Shown one piece after another: positions 10,890-23,816 of a stretch of 64,000 nt of DNA. This stretch comes from Sabellastarte sp. h YS-2021 (Eukaryota > Annelida > Polychaeta > Sabellida > Sabellidae): assembly GCA_964017235.1 (NCBI GenBank), contig OZ024927.1, positions 21,533,160 to 21,597,159 of the forward strand, written 5' to 3'. A model generated the notes under the pieces. It was not told where the DNA came from and made no database searches. It saw nothing but the letters and a program-made list of their open reading frames with translations. Within the stretch, counting starts at the first letter, position 1; each line of letters opens with the position of its first letter. Both the position numbers and the translations under genes were made by a program.

Positions 10890-12740
10890 TGTTTATTGGG
10901 GGGACATGGACTGTGCTAGGAGACATGTGGGTGTCTCGGGGCTCAGTCCTGGTACAACCATAACATTTATTTTTATTGTAGGTTCTGTTGACCATGTGCT
11001 GAATCTTATCACCTGTGTGATTGGCCAGTAGGGCGTGCCCTTTGTTTCAGCAAGGAAATTGGTCACTTTAAATTTGGAAGGTGACCTATGAACATAAAAT
11101 TTTTTTCCCCACCCTATAGTTCCTGCCGCTGTGTCAATATCATGCTGGCTGTCAGATTTTTCAGTTGCAGATCTCGCCTGGTAGTGGGGTGGCCTTTGGA
11201 TGTGGATTGCCTGTCAAGTCTTCCTTCCTCTAACAGATGTCCTCTACCGACCTGGTGCTTTTGAGCTCCTGATGTGTGATATTCTGCCCAGCTGTGGTGG
11301 AAATCTCGTCTTCGCTCGCCAGCATTGTCTGGTTGGCTTGTGGATGTTAGATGTTTGCCAGTTGTCTTCTTACCAGCTGCCAGATGTCTTGCTGGTTGGC
11401 CTATGCCTTGCTGTTGTTGATGGTGTACAGCCTGGCTCCTACTATCACCTTGGATGTCCTCAATTACCTGTCACCTTCATGCTGGACTACTGAGACAAAG
11501 TTCCAGTGGTTTCATGTTGTATTATGCCTGAAGACCTGTGCTTTATTACTTCACATGCTGCTGTTATGTGTTCCTGAGGTTCTGGTAGCAGGGAACCTTC
11601 ATGTATAGGAGAGTGCCTGCTTGTGAATGTTATTGTCCAGGTGTATAACAAACATATTACATGGGACCGGTAGAGATTGGCTCATTGTTCACTATGGCAG
11701 CCTGTGTTAGTTAATTATAGCCTGCTGGATCTTGTGTATGCATCATGTGCTGGTTGTTTACCAGTTTGGAAGTCTTACCAGGCATAGGTTTGCGCCCAAC
11801 GAGTGTTAAGTCAAATATGTTATACTTAGGGACTGTCCTGGTGCTTTAGTGTACCCAGAAGTGGATTGGACTGTCCTGGCGTAGGTTTGTGCCCACGAGT
11901 GTTGATTCAAATATGTTATACTTATGGACTGTCCTGGTGCTTTAGTGTACCCAGCGGTGGATTGGACTGTCCTGGCGCAGGTTTGCGTCCAACTGTGTGC
12001 TACTTCTCCTGTGAGTTCTGCCTTGTTAGATATGGTGTGTACTAGGATATGGATCAAGGACTGCCCTGGCATTTTTGCCCAACGGAGTATGGCTTTGTAG
12101 GAACTGTCCTGGCAATTGGTGCCCATCAAGTTTTTGTTTTAGAAACTGCCCGGGCATCTGTGCCCAATAGACTTATTGTGTTTAACTACTTTTTCATTGC
12201 TACTTTATATGGCTTGATACTGATTGCAATTATGATTTATGATATTGGTATTAATTTATGATTGCCATTGTTGTTGCATATGCATTTTATTGTACTGTGG
12301 TAGCCTGATATATTATCATAATTTTGCAAGGGCCCCTGTAACTTCTCATATTAACCGTATTTTACAATGAAGTTTACAACTTTACTATCATACCACATCA
12401 TAACTTGTGACCTCCCCTATTTACCAGCTTTGACCTCACTGGAACATGACCTTCTGACCTCTTACTTCCTCTTTGGAAGTGTCACCACTGTTTCTTAGTA
12501 TGCTTATATTTGTAATTCTTACTTCTTTATAACTGCATTTAATTCTAATATTGCCTCAAACTTCATCATCCCTGTAGGTTAACCCTACCTTTGACCTTCA
12601 CCTTTGACCTCTTTGGGATATTGTTTTCACCTCCCACCCGGGGTCAAGTTGTTCCCTCCTGTCAGATATTACTTGAAGATCTCATGGGATTTGTTATCTC
12701 ACAGCTTGACCTTGATCTTGAGACCTTGACTCCCTAAATG
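10890..12740 (+). other. T/G-rich tract with repeats, possible relic element
   Basis: Composition differs from the surroundings (more G and T, less A). It contains a 97-bp tandem repeat and, at 12390-12720, many TGACCTT/TGACCTC motifs. Clustered AGGTCA motifs of the same kind occur, inverted, in the terminal B repeats of Ngaro-1. A decayed terminus of a similar element in the plus orientation is one reading. Open frames at 11200-11608 have no recognisable domain. Confidence 0.3.
11786..12003. repeat. 97-bp tandem repeat
   Basis: The block starting aggtttgcgcccaac recurs at 11786, 11883 and 11979, with two full units between. Inside, GGACTGTCCTGG appears twice per unit. Shorter relatives (actgccctggcatttttgcc, actgtcctggcaattggtgc) continue to about 12165, so the array decays on the right. 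Confidence 0.75.
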
Positions 12741-12785
12741 AACCATTACTTGTGGTGAAAATGAATTTGACTTTGGTGATTATTT

Positions 12786-12893
12786 TTCTTAAGAGGCATT
12801 TTCCAGGTCACAACATATGCAGGAGGCATTTTTTCTAGGAGGCATTTTTTCCAAGAGGCATTTTTCAAGGAGGCATTTTTCCTGGATTCGAAG
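12786..12893. repeat. AGGAGGCATTTTT short tandem repeat
   Basis: Six imperfect units of about 16-19 bp, each with (A/G)GAGGCATTTT followed by a short variable part. Non-coding. Confidence 0.7.
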
Positions 12894-12899
12894 TTATCA

Positions 12900-14255
12900 G
12901 AATCCCTAAAGTTCTTTATCTTGGCACTTTCCAAAGAGGTCAATTACACATGGCCGTTATGTTTAGGTGTCATTCCAATCACTATATATAGGAATGGAAC
13001 CCCGGTCGTTCTTGTTCCAAGGTCAATCTGCCTTCCGTTGGGCTATAGGGGCACTGTTTTTCCCGTCACAGAAGTTAGCTGTTGTGATATAAGGTACACA
13101 ACATATTGGAAGCAGTATAAGGAATTCAGGCCAATCCTCCTGTCCAAGACTGTCAACAACTCTCTCGGATATGTGTCCTTCTAGATATATCGTTCCAGAT
13201 GTCTTGTAACTTTAGAAAACTGTCAATATATTTGTCCTTTAATCAGTGAAATTACTTTGGGACTAGGGCCAACACAACAGACATCTAGAGAAACAGCCAT
13301 TATAGAAAATAACATTAACCCATTTATTCTTTAGCTCTTACTACTTGGTCAATTTTGAAACTCAGTATTTATTTAACCTACATTGAAATACAGACTGGAA
13401 ACTTTTTCTAAATGAACTGTAACAATTTTGAGTTGCTGGTCTGGTGGACCTGGAAAGTTTTCTGGCAAACTGCTTACACTAATTGGAAACAATGTTAAAT
13501 AAACAACATTAATAAATTAGTGAATAAATAAACAAGTAAACAAACCCCTAAACATTAAAACAAAAATTCACAATGATAGTAATTTTCTTCCATGGAAAAT
13601 TAGCACTGATATGACTAAGGCTAAGGCAGACCGCTGTCCCAGATATGGGGCAACTTAATACAAATATCAAATAAAATCTAAACTCAATATCTAAGAACAA
13701 AAGTAAACCCCTGTATTATTTGAGCAGAAGTTTTTGTGAAATGACACCACAATAGACTATACCCCCTGGATCCTTCCTTTACAAGGTAATTCAAACCACA
13801 GAGATCATTGTACCCACTTTAAACATCAATAACCCAACCTCAGGTAAACAGGCTAAAATATTTTTGTTTACATTCTTGTCTTTTTGCTATCAGTGAATTC
13901 AATATTATGACTTATACTGCGTTCACAATTTTTTGACAAGACACCCGAGTGAACCCATGTTTTGTAGTGTGTATCTAAAGTCTGAGACATTGTAACATTG
14001 TTTCATAACAGGAACAGCTTGATGTTAGATCCATTACAAAAGCAACTACAGGCATATTCAACTGTCTAAACCTACTTGGCGATAAATCTTAAAACTGGGT
14101 GAATATTGAAATAGCCAGAATCATCTTTCTGTACTTTCCTATAACTGTATGTATTGTATTTTTGGTTTCAGCACAATATCTCATTTACTATAGCCCTATA
14201 TGTATAATATTGTATTTTTATACTCAGCACAATATCTCCTTTAACTATAGCACTA
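12900..14255. other. Non-coding stretch
   Basis: No supported gene; open frame 12921-13184 shows no domain. A diffuse AT-rich region follows, with A-rich simple sequence near 13500-13560. Confidence 0.5.
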
Positions 14256-14259
14256 TTTG

Positions 14260-14414
14260 ACCCATTCAAACTATACCAGTGAAACCAGTCTGCAACTGGG
14301 TATAGGAACCAATGGGTTAGTGGTCATCGAGCCACTACTATCTGCCTGTACCTGGGATAGAACCCAGGTCCTTTGTGTTCCCAGGTGAGTGTGTTACCCA
14401 CCAGGCCATAATGG
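14260..14414 (-). repeat. SINE family E
   Basis: Minus-strand copy. The tRNA-like head is at the right end (tgttacccaccaggccat inverted), with a B-box region reading GGTTCTATCCCAGG on the minus strand. A-rich sequence with two similar cagcacaatatctc blocks lies upstream at 14150-14250. Confidence 0.6.
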
Positions 14415-15758
14415 GTACTATAAGGATGTATTACTGAGCGGTTATCTATGTGTGACCCAGGAAGTGGTACATTTTATCACATTAAAGGTATTTTTACTTC
14501 CCTTAAATAGTGATGTCACAAAATAAATTGTAAAAGAACGGACACATTCATCTACATCTGTTCATTTTAGCTCTATTTGCTGAACCTTATTCAAGGGGGA
14601 GCGTTCTGAAAAATGAAACTGGTTGTCTGGGGATGTGTGAACAAGGTATAATGAGGGCTGAGTTTTTAGGGTGCCGATTTGGCAAATGGCCGAATTGTCT
14701 AGCCTCCAAAACAAGAACAAAGACGTATGATGGCGGACTGTGTTGTGATATTTCTGTTGCGAGAAAAATTGTGTAATATGTCAACTGCTATGTTACCATA
14801 TGACCATAGATTTGCTTGAGTTTTTTTTTAAATAGTGAAATTAAAGGCCAAGCTTTTATGAACAACAACAACAACAACAATAGTGTCAGAAGGAAATACT
14901 ATACTAGGGTAATCGCAAGTCACTTAATTTTCCTGTATAAGTAAAAGACCATTAATTTCAAGGCATTGTCACAGTTTTCTATTTCGTATAACAACATTTC
15001 AAAATTCAAGTACTTTATTATGTTATAAGCAAAACATAAACAGTTACACTTTATATGGTGGTCATTATCAATCTTAAAAATTCTAAATAATTTTGATAAA
15101 AATTAGTTTCATTAAATAGAAACTGTGCCAGTTATGCAAAATATCAATTCTGAATTCCATCACCAAAGTCACCATTATATAGTTCAAACTGAAGTAAATT
15201 ATTCTCATTTGAACAAGTAAGACACATATCTCATATCATATGGAACTTAATCTAACAATTGACATACTCTTATGTGCAGCTAATCACAAGCAAATCGTGG
15301 GTCCATTGACTTTTAGCTTTGGCTTTCCTGAAACAACACAGAGATACAACCGTCCACACAAAAGGTTCTTGGAGGTTCCTCAATATTACCCATTCTAACA
15401 TGACACGGATGTGTCTGTCATTCTGATTGGTCAAGACCAATTTCTAAACCGTCTAAAATTCTGCATCAAGATTACGACTGTTGTCAACTTCCCCATGCAT
15501 AATTAAATGCTGAAAAACAATAGTCTATAAGTTTGTTTTTATAATTATATTTAAATTACTATGCAATAGTGTATGAAGTTGTGTGTTTTTGAATTGATTG
15601 ATTGTACTTAATTCAAAAAATGTTACAGTATATCATTGGAGGAAAAAATCACCCCTGTTCACTTGATGGAACAGCCAAATGGCGGCGCCCTATTGCGTTC
15701 ACTTGGATAATTTTTTTTTAATCTTACAAGTATTTGAGTCATAACAGTCATGTTAGAA
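14415..15758. other. AT-rich non-coding stretch
   Basis: No supported gene. It contains an AAC triplet run at about 14861-14881. A phrase of the fold-back element at 15759 (aaccgtctaaaattctgcat) occurs alone near 15446, suggesting a decayed relative. Confidence 0.5.
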
Positions 15759-15904
15759 TAGGAATATAGCATTCAAAAAACGTCTAAACGCAAAATTTTA
15801 GACGGGTTGACATTGGCTAAGCACTCAGGCCTCGCCTTCGTGCTCATACTACATCAACCCGTCTAAAATTCTGCATTTAGACGTTTTTTCATGCTATATT
15901 CCTA
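15759..15904. mobile_element. Fold-back MITE, 52-bp arms
   Basis: The left arm (15759-15810) starts TAGGAATATAGCATTC and ends TTTTAGACGGGTTGA. The right arm (15854-15904) is its inverted copy with a few mismatches. The 43-base loop is itself partly inverted (aggcctcgcc region). Almost the whole element is one hairpin. No target duplication could be fixed. Confidence 0.65.
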
Positions 15905-15944
15905 TATTTGTACATAAATAAATTAAATAAAGTTGGCTAATACT

Positions 15945-16190
15945 CTGCGTTTGATGCTCCCATAGTTTGGAATGATTTACCGTTTGTTCTGCTGCAGCTC
16001 TTGCCTGTTTTAGGAAAAAGCTAAAATTTTTTTCTAATCAAAACGGCTTTCCCATCTTAGCATATAAAACATCTGTTGTGTCAGTGTATCTGCCTGGTTC
16101 TGTCTATGGAATGATTATTAAATTGGTTCTGGTTTCATGCCTTCAAGCCTGCCTTCGCAAGATTAAGCACTATAAAAGTACAAAATAGAA
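15945..16190 (+). mobile_element. LINE 3' end (CR1/L2-like), truncated
   Basis: Same family as 4951-5185. The decayed ORF2 tail (APIVWNDLPF, then LACFRKKLKF) is followed by ctgtctatggaatga, a 3' UTR and agattaagcactataaaagt with a GAATAG tail. It begins about 40 bp after the fold-back element. Confidence 0.65.
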
Positions 16191-18045
16191 TAGGTTGCAT
16201 TGCGTACATTGTTGAAAAGTTCATGCCCGACACTGCCATTTCAGTAAGCATACGTTTCCATGCACTTGATTCATGGTCAAAATCCATTGTGTGGTTATAT
16301 CTGTAATCCCATGTGGGTCAACAGTCAGCCCAATTTCAACGGTAATAAACTATAAATCTTCCCTTAGTTTGAATTTTATATTTATTGGTTATACACATGG
16401 TATTACGCATTACTCATGAAATAATGTAATTAAAGTTTCATTTCAGGGAATAATCAAGCAATGCTCACTGATGAAACAATCCCTCTATATGTCGTACAAA
16501 CACTTGCTTTCACCAGAGTTTTGTCAGATACAAAATTGGGATTTTGCCTCCAGTTTAACAACCAGGGTCATAATGGGACATGCCCTCAGCATTTTTTCAC
16601 AGCTGGAATTCAAACCCACACAGAGACGACAAACTAGATACCAAAAGTGCCAACCAGAAGGCTACAGAGGACGTCCAGATTTCCTTCAAATTTGACGTCC
16701 GTCAGACACCGCATGTCAGTTGGTCAGGGAGCAAGAAATTAGACTGTCAGGTTGATTCCCATTAAAATAGAGATAACTGTACTTAATCACCTTTATAATA
16801 CAGACTCATCAGATGAAAATCTGCTGAAATTCTGAAAGGAAACTAGTTCATCAGCCGTCATCTGGCGGATTAAAATTGACTAATAATTATCTGTTGAAAG
16901 AAATCATGGCTTTACACAGAAACTCACCCATGTACATGTAGGTTATCTGCTCCTGATGCAAACATAGAAGTCACCAATTATTGTGATTATTCACAAACTG
17001 TATGCTTATATATATACACTCACTTCTTTATAATTCTGATCTCAACTTAGTTTTCTTAAGAGATTATCCAAGAATAATACAAATTCAAAAAGATACATAA
17101 ATATATTTATAAAATTCATTGTAAGCAATGGAGTAGCAAGGCTTTATATAATCCAATAGAATGTAGCATCAGGCTTGTCTCATACTGTTACCTACTCGGT
17201 GCTTTCTTTCCATGGCATACCACCAAGAGTTTAAGGCTCTAGCCTTAAAAATAACCTTCTGTCTTGCATAAATTTCCTACTGAACATAACATCAATTAAG
17301 CCTTCAGAGATCACTTGACAAGAATATCCTTTAAAACGTCAATCATGATCTTATTTACATCGAGGTAAAATGGCCCTTGAATATGTAATGGACACCAATC
17401 AGCGTCTGAAGGATGCACCGGAAAATATTGACACTTGTCTTTTTTATGAATCTTGATTACACAGAAGATGACCTAGTCTGTCTCTTGGCTCATAAATAGA
17501 CAAATTCATTGACTTTTAATGAAGGTTAAAGGTGGGTTTTCCATCCTTTATAATAGCTGGTGCCATGCTTAGCCTTGAACTCAATGTGCTCAGTCATTTG
17601 TAAAAGGATGTAAGAAGTTAATTGTAAGTGCCATTTCTGTTTTTAGATTCAGTTGATTACATACAGTGGTTACAATGCATTATGTACCAGTACAATAGTT
17701 TCTGCAGCTGGAACCAATGCATTCAACCAATATGTACAAATACATGCACCAGTGTTGCTGGCATAATTTTGCAACTTCTAGCATCAATAAAATAGAAATG
17801 AAACATACTCATACATTGTACCTTGTACAACGTACGTTACCACACATGGAGATCCAGATGGTTTGTTTGTTTGCAAAAAAGACTTTAAAAAGTTTTGAAC
17901 GGATTCTGATAAAATTTTAAAGAGTGTCGAACAGATGATTATGTCTGGCGTTGATCCAGATCACTGTCTGGATACTGGAACTTGTAAAAAGATTTTTATC
18001 ATTGCACTCAAAAGCAATACTAGAGGCCTGGGCCTTGGTGGAAGT
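16191..18045. other. Non-coding stretch
   Basis: No supported gene. A short part at 16541-16690 (cagggtcataatgggacat) resembles SINE family G at 28723 but is too decayed to delimit. Confidence 0.45.
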
Positions 18046-18440
18046 ATTCTATTCTGTACTTTTATAGCACTTAATCTCTGTCAGGCAGACTCTAAGGCAC
18101 AACACCAGAATCCAAATTAAAAATATCATTCTCTAACTGTTTCCAAGCCCAATACCACAGAGACATCGGATAGAGTTTATGCTAAATTGGGAAAGCCTTT
18201 TTCAAGAGATACTATTGTAACCTTTTTCTGAAGCAGGCAAGAGTTGGGGCAGAATGGACCTCATCAGGTAAATCATACCAAACCATGGGATCACCAAAAG
18301 CAAAGCTGTGGACAAAGTGTTTTTTTGATTTATGTACATATGGATAGAATTGAAGAACATTCAAGAACCTTTTATCTCTCTAAAATCTGAGAGGTGAACA
18401 TATCTAATTTTTTCTGCCATCTACTGAAGCAATAAATTAA
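18046..18440 (-). mobile_element. LINE 3' end (CR1/L2-like), truncated
   Basis: Minus strand: a decayed ORF2 tail (VHSFAFGDPMVWYDLPDEV, then LACFRKRL and KKAFPI) followed downstream by the shared 3' UTR and the tail at 18046-18080 (ctattctgtacttttatagc on the plus strand). Stop codons and indels interrupt the frame. Confidence 0.65.
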
Positions 18441-19539
18441 AGACATCCTGACGAATATCCATCATGTAGTACATATAAAATTTTTTACAAGATAACCTTC
18501 ATAATCTTCACCACATTCCAAAATATTAAAGTTTAAAGCCACAGTTGGCAGTTTACATTCCGTTACAATCATCAGGGTAATTTTGGGACAGGTTCCCCAG
18601 CATTTCCACATGTGTGAGTCAACACCATACAGAGGTGACAGCCAATGATTAAATGCCAACCTGCTACCCACTTGGCCACTGAGGACCTCAGCATGAGAAT
18701 TTAAGATTTCCCTGATAATATTATACACAAAATCCCAATCAAGGAAATTAAAAAGAGCATTTGGAGAGCTTAGCCCTCCATCAAAGCCAAACAGCGCCTT
18801 AAATAATCCTTGATCCAGAAATGGTTGTGGATTTTCCCCAAAATTAGATTTATTCTACCATAAATCAAGACCCAGATGCTGTGGAAATTTGATGTAAATC
18901 TGTACATTATTTTTTTTATCTTGCTAAGAAACAAACAGACATGATTCAATGATCACATAACCTCTTAGATGGAAGCAATAAATCACTTCTCAATGATAAG
19001 CAGTTATAAAATACCATATGTTATTGAGGTCCTTTTCCCATATTCTGCTTATTATCTCTTGACCATAAATTGTTGTCACCCTGTACTTTCTTGCAGCACA
19101 ATGTTCAAAATACAGATATATGGTGTTCAACCATGCACTCTGTTTAACGTTCATATGGTTACCTATTACCCATTTAATGTTCAGTTTAGAATGAGCCTGA
19201 TGTAAGGCTAGGTAGTGACTACCAAAAACTAAGGCCATTGAAATATTTGTTGGAGTAATCCTCAGGCAAAATATTGGAAGCTTTTACCTTGTCATAGATA
19301 GGTGGAATTTAGTGGGGAGGTAATGTTTGACATCAGTTCTTTGGATGTCAGCTCTTTGGAACAGAAAACAAAAGAGCCTTATGATAGATTCACCTTTCTC
19401 CAGATAATGAGCCCTGATGTGTGTAAAATGTGAGATGTTACTTCAAATTTAAATTTTTTAAAATTTATAAATTATACAATTTATAAATATACAATAACAA
19501 TAACACATGGCTACATTACCAGAGAAAGTCTAGAATATG
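18441..19539. other. Non-coding stretch with a possible SINE relic
   Basis: At 18560-18690 the phrase tcagggtaattttgggacag and a tRNA-like right end (ctacccacttggccactgag) suggest a minus-strand SINE related to family G. The rest shows nothing. Confidence 0.35.
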
Positions 19540-19858
19540 ATCCTCATTCTGCATCTCCTCTGTATTGTGTTACCCTCTTCATTTCAAGACTCAAAGTGCT
19601 ATTTGACTCATCCTGACTGCACAATTACAGCTCAAGCTCTGGTAACTGACAATCCCCTAACTGAAAGACAGAGTCTCAATCCTAACCATAAATCAGCATT
19701 TCATCAGTTCTTTTACCTGCCACTAGAGATAGGACCTAATGACAGTTGAACTCCATTCTACGTGGTCATCTGACCTACTGTATATCTACCTGCATCTGGG
19801 ATTAAACCAGAGTCATCTGTATTCCTAGGTGATTGTTTTACCTACTAGACCACGGGAC
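19540..19858 (-). repeat. SINE family E
   Basis: Minus-strand copy including much of the body (ctaactgaaagacagag, ctgccactagagatagg) and the tRNA-like head at the right end (ttacctactagaccac). The B-box is degenerate. Confidence 0.6.
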
Positions 19859-19920
19859 TCAAAACAATTTTTAACAGTTCCACTACAGTATTTTTGACTT
19901 TTAATAAAACTTTTGTTATG

Positions 19921-20506
19921 CCCCATTCAAACTATGGGCAGTATGTCCCACGGTTAGAGGGTTTACTTGGTGGTGGAACCACCTCCAAGGACACCACATA
20001 TACCTTCCGAGTCACCACCTTATATACACTGTGCACTACACCTTCCGGTACCGTAGCAAGAAATTCATCTATTTATGCTTGCATTCGTCTGAGCATGCCC
20101 ACAGTACAAAATTGAGAGGCAGAAATTTAAAAAAAAATTAAAACTTCAACAGGACACACAAGGTGAGGGACGTTACTGAGTCACTAGCCTTGCTGAAGGC
20201 TCAAGTTTCTTTGCAGGATAGTTTTCAGTTCAGATGATGGAGTTTCAGTTTCTATAATGTACTCATACATGTACTGACTTTTAAAGCAGCAAACAACTAA
20301 GAGAAGTCTGATGCAGTTCTATCTGTTTACGTGTATGAGTGCTTTATGAATACCAAATATCTGTGTGCATGTTTGAAAAGATATCATACAGATTTGAGCC
20401 TTAAGCAAGGCTACTGTGTCACAAGCTCGCATATGAACCTCAGCCGGTAGTTTCGCCAAACATCTATAACCATAGGTTATACTGCCTGTGTGTGGTGTAA
20501 ATGGGG
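19921..20506. mobile_element. MITE family D interrupted by MITE C
   Basis: The left TIR CCCCATTCAAACTATGGGC pairs with the right end (actgcctgtgtgtggtgtaa, then ATGGGG). The interior is in the inverse orientation to the copy at 33450 up to about 20186. There MITE C is inserted, and D sequence resumes at about 20414 (ctgtgtcacaagc). Without the insert it is about 360 bp. Confidence 0.6.
20187..20411. mobile_element. MITE family C nested in MITE D
   Basis: 225 bp. The ends GCCTTGCTGAAGGCTCAA and (inverted) GCCTTGCTTAAGGCTCAA are flanked by TA at 20185-20186 and 20412-20413. It is very similar to 26145-26370 over its full length (cagttcagat, ggagtttcagtttctataat, actcatacatgtactgactt). Confidence 0.75.
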
Positions 20507-21327
20507 TATTATGGGTAAAAAGGGAAGCTGATAGTAGGCCTCTATAAAACAATTTGACTCAGTGCCCGACATTAAGAAAAGACATTTCTCAACTGGGGAT
20601 TAACAATGTAGACATATCCGAAAAGTGTGAATACAGTATTACTGAAGCAAAGTCATTAATCAAACAGGACTACCACTTGACAAGTCATATTGGAATACAA
20701 GTGGGACATAGATTAATTTAAGTGATTGATCTGAAAACTTTAATTGTCCATATACCAGTCCTACCCTGGCCATCCATTTTTGGAAAATATAAAGTACACT
20801 CAAGCACCACTTTCAAAAGTAAATAATGGTGGCCTGGATTGCAAACTTAGAAGCCAGGGTTCAAATCTTGGCATGTTCATGCAATTGGGAACATTGCCAA
20901 TAGTCTTAACATTCAAGGCCAGTGGTGCAAATTTACAAACAAACATAATTGATCAGCTATTGGTTGACTACTGTTAGTTACTTATACCAGTTATTTTAGC
21001 ACAATAGCATAATTATTTGTGGAAGTTTTGTTTAAGAGAAAAAGCCAATTTTGTATGAAGAAAAAAATATGAAAAAATGTTTGCAATAGTAATTTTTAAA
21101 ATTTTATCACAGAAATGTATTTTCAATAAATTGTTTTCGACCAACATTATCTTCATGTTGATCATCAGTTAAAATACAAAAGTTACCAGTTGTCTGAAAT
21201 GAGATTGTATCAGGTTTGTTTGTTTGTTGGCAAGGTTTGTTTGGAGATTAACTACACTGTTTTTGGCCACAGAAGAAATTAAATAATATAGGATAACGTC
21301 CATGGTTTGTCAAATTCAAAGTTAAGC
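20507..21327. other. Non-coding stretch
   Basis: No supported gene. A faint tRNA-like segment at 20830-20885 (agccagggttcaaatcttgg) resembles a B-box region, but no SINE body follows. Confidence 0.4.
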
Positions 21328-21329
21328 TT

Positions 21330-21420
21330 ATGTTTTACAACCCATCCAACAGACAGGGTCATATTGGGACAGGTTCTCAGCATTGCGACTTGTGGACGCC
21401 AAACTGTCATAGTTTAACAG
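21330..21420 (-). repeat. SINE family G, partial
   Basis: Shares tttacaacccatccaacaga and gggtcatattgggacaggtt with 28723-28860. Only the 3' portion is present. Confidence 0.45.
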
Positions 21421-22539
21421 CAGAAAAGATGCTGGAGAGATACGCTTAAGATACAACAATCCTATGGCAAACACAAAAACATGACACAAAGGCAGTGAAA
21501 GAAATACAGAAAAGATATAATACCCTGCAGGTACCCTACAGGGGTGATTGAGCATGACCCTGATAACACCTATAGTAGGCAGAAATTTTGAACATTTTGT
21601 AACATCCAAATGTGTACAAAAAGTAAAGAATGCCACATCAGGCAGAGTTAACTAACAGAAGAAGGGCAATACACGAAGAAACTAGGAGCAAAATAAAGTA
21701 GATGTTTTAGTATAATGATCTCATTCGACCATAAAGCAATGTTCAAAGGTTAAATTAAACGCTTGAACAAGATTCTTAGGCCATGACTTCCTACAAGATG
21801 TTTTCACATTCCAAATTCCTAGGAGCAATATTAAGGGAGACATAAGGTCTTTTTCACATGACAACCCCATTTGACATTAAACATGTGCTGTGGTTGTCAT
21901 TTGGTTTTTGAAACTAGGCCCAAATTACGATCATGTTAGCTTTCCTAGCCATATATCTTTTGTGCAAATCTGATGAAGTCTATATCTCAAGTTTTCCAGC
22001 ATCTCAATGATTTTCAAACAATGGGCTCTGGCGACCATTTTTTTTTTTTTTCAAAATAAGGTCAAAAGTTTGCACCAACATGTTTTTATAGCCATAGACA
22101 TTTCCTGCAAATTTGGTGAAAATATCTTTATAAATAGATGAGACAAAAAACGTTATGTAAAAACGTGTCAAACCGAAGCATAGACTCACATAGGTACAGA
22201 AGGCATTTTCCCCCCTATCACTGCCTTCAGCCATTGGTGGGAGATAATAAGGCATAATATAAAAGAAGTATAAATGCATACAATACCACATATCGCTTGA
22301 CTGGGGCATAAGGGTCATTTCCAATGTCTTGTGAGATTTCAACCAACAACTACAGTGGTGAGGCCCAAGGCATCTGATGGCAAATTTGGATAACCTTTAG
22401 ACCATATGGGTTTATATGAGTTTATATGGGGAACCTCAACCTAGCATAAGCACCTGATAAAATACACTTGCGGTGACGGATAGTTTTGAAAATACATTTT
22501 TTTTTCGTGTATTTATTATTTTTTATACTCAGCCAATAT
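21421..22539. other. Non-coding stretch
   Basis: No supported gene. The segment 21950-22130 (cctgcaaatttggtgaaaat) resembles 53900-53990, so it is part of another dispersed repeat of undefined ends. Confidence 0.4.
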
Positions 22540-22828
22540 CTCCAGACATTACGGGATTCAAAGCACTACTTAACCAATCTTACTGCATAAGTACAGTCCC
22601 AACTCGCAAGTAACTCACATTCTCCTAACTGAAAGATAGAGGCTTAAGGATGACCATTTATCAACCTCCTTGAGGTTCTTTAGCCTGCCACCGGGTATAG
22701 GGCCCAATGGCAGAGGACCACCATTTTAAGTGGTCATCAGAGCCACTATGTATCTGCCTGTACCTGGATATGAACCCACATCCTCCGAGTTCCTAGACAA
22801 ATGTGTTACCCGCTAGGCCACAGTGGGC
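22540..22828 (-). repeat. SINE family E
   Basis: One of the more complete copies. The body at 22560-22720 includes ctaactgaaagatagaggct and tagcctgccaccgggta. The head at 22740-22828 includes tgaacccacatcc (B-box region, minus strand) and gtgttacccgctaggccac (A-box region). Confidence 0.65.
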
Positions 22829-23816
22829 AGATAACAGTGTACCTTAATAATGCGGATTTAGCTGGTTTTAACCTAGGTTGCTACTTCCACTGCCCCTGTC
22901 ACAAGAGGACAGGAAAACTAATAAACCATATGGTTTGTGTTGAGGGAACTGAAATGAATAGCCTTACAACCTGCCCTCAATCAGTTGATCATCAATTGAC
23001 GCCATTTTCATAAAAGACAGTACAATATTGTACTGTATTGTGTACTTATATACTTGTAATAACTCTTTTATTGTATTAAAGTGCTGTTTGAAATATCTTG
23101 CCTGCACCAGTACAAAAGGAACAAAGACTGATGGTGTCTTTTTACACAATGTAATTTCTACACGACAATGCCCAAAATATGCACACAACCTATCGATGTA
23201 CAGCTTACAAATCATAATGTTCAGCTAAGAGGTAACTGGCCCCAGTTGTAAAATTATCACAGCTAGATTAAAAACTGTTTGACCTTATTGTGTGTGATTT
23301 AAAAGAAATTCATTTTGATGAAAATATTCATTCACACAAACACACCTTAAGAATATACACCAAAAATTACCAATTTAGTAACACTTCAGAATGATTTTCA
23401 CTTTCTTGAAATCTGCGATCCAAATTAGCACATCAGTATGTTACTTATAAATCATTCTTTTTATGTCATCAAGCCCGACTGGCAAGTGATTATTTCATTG
23501 TTGACAGTATTTTCAGTTTGAAGTGTATGTTAAATTCCGAAGCCATGCAGTATGGAAAACTTGACTTGACAAATTGCTTCTCTTTAAATTATGTAAATTG
23601 ACAGATAAGGTTATAGGTATAAACCTTCTGAAGGCATCATTCTCTGCAATGATAAACATTTTTCTGTGAAGTAATCCACTTAAGCACAACTGACATAACT
23701 ATCATACAGGTGTATGTGTCTGAAGTCCTGACTGGGCACTTCAAACTCACTTTCATACATGGCTACTATGTTGTTGATTAGAATTATTTGGTCAAAGTGT
23801 CTCCTTGACAACATGT
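22829..23816. other. AT-rich non-coding stretch
   Basis: Nothing recognisable; overlapping short open frames at 22801-23228 on both strands have no domain. Confidence 0.5.

Noticed and set aside
11200-11608. Cys/Leu-rich frames of 85-97 residues
   Set aside because: Two overlapping frames in a T/G-rich tract, no domain; composition explains the hydrophobic peptides.
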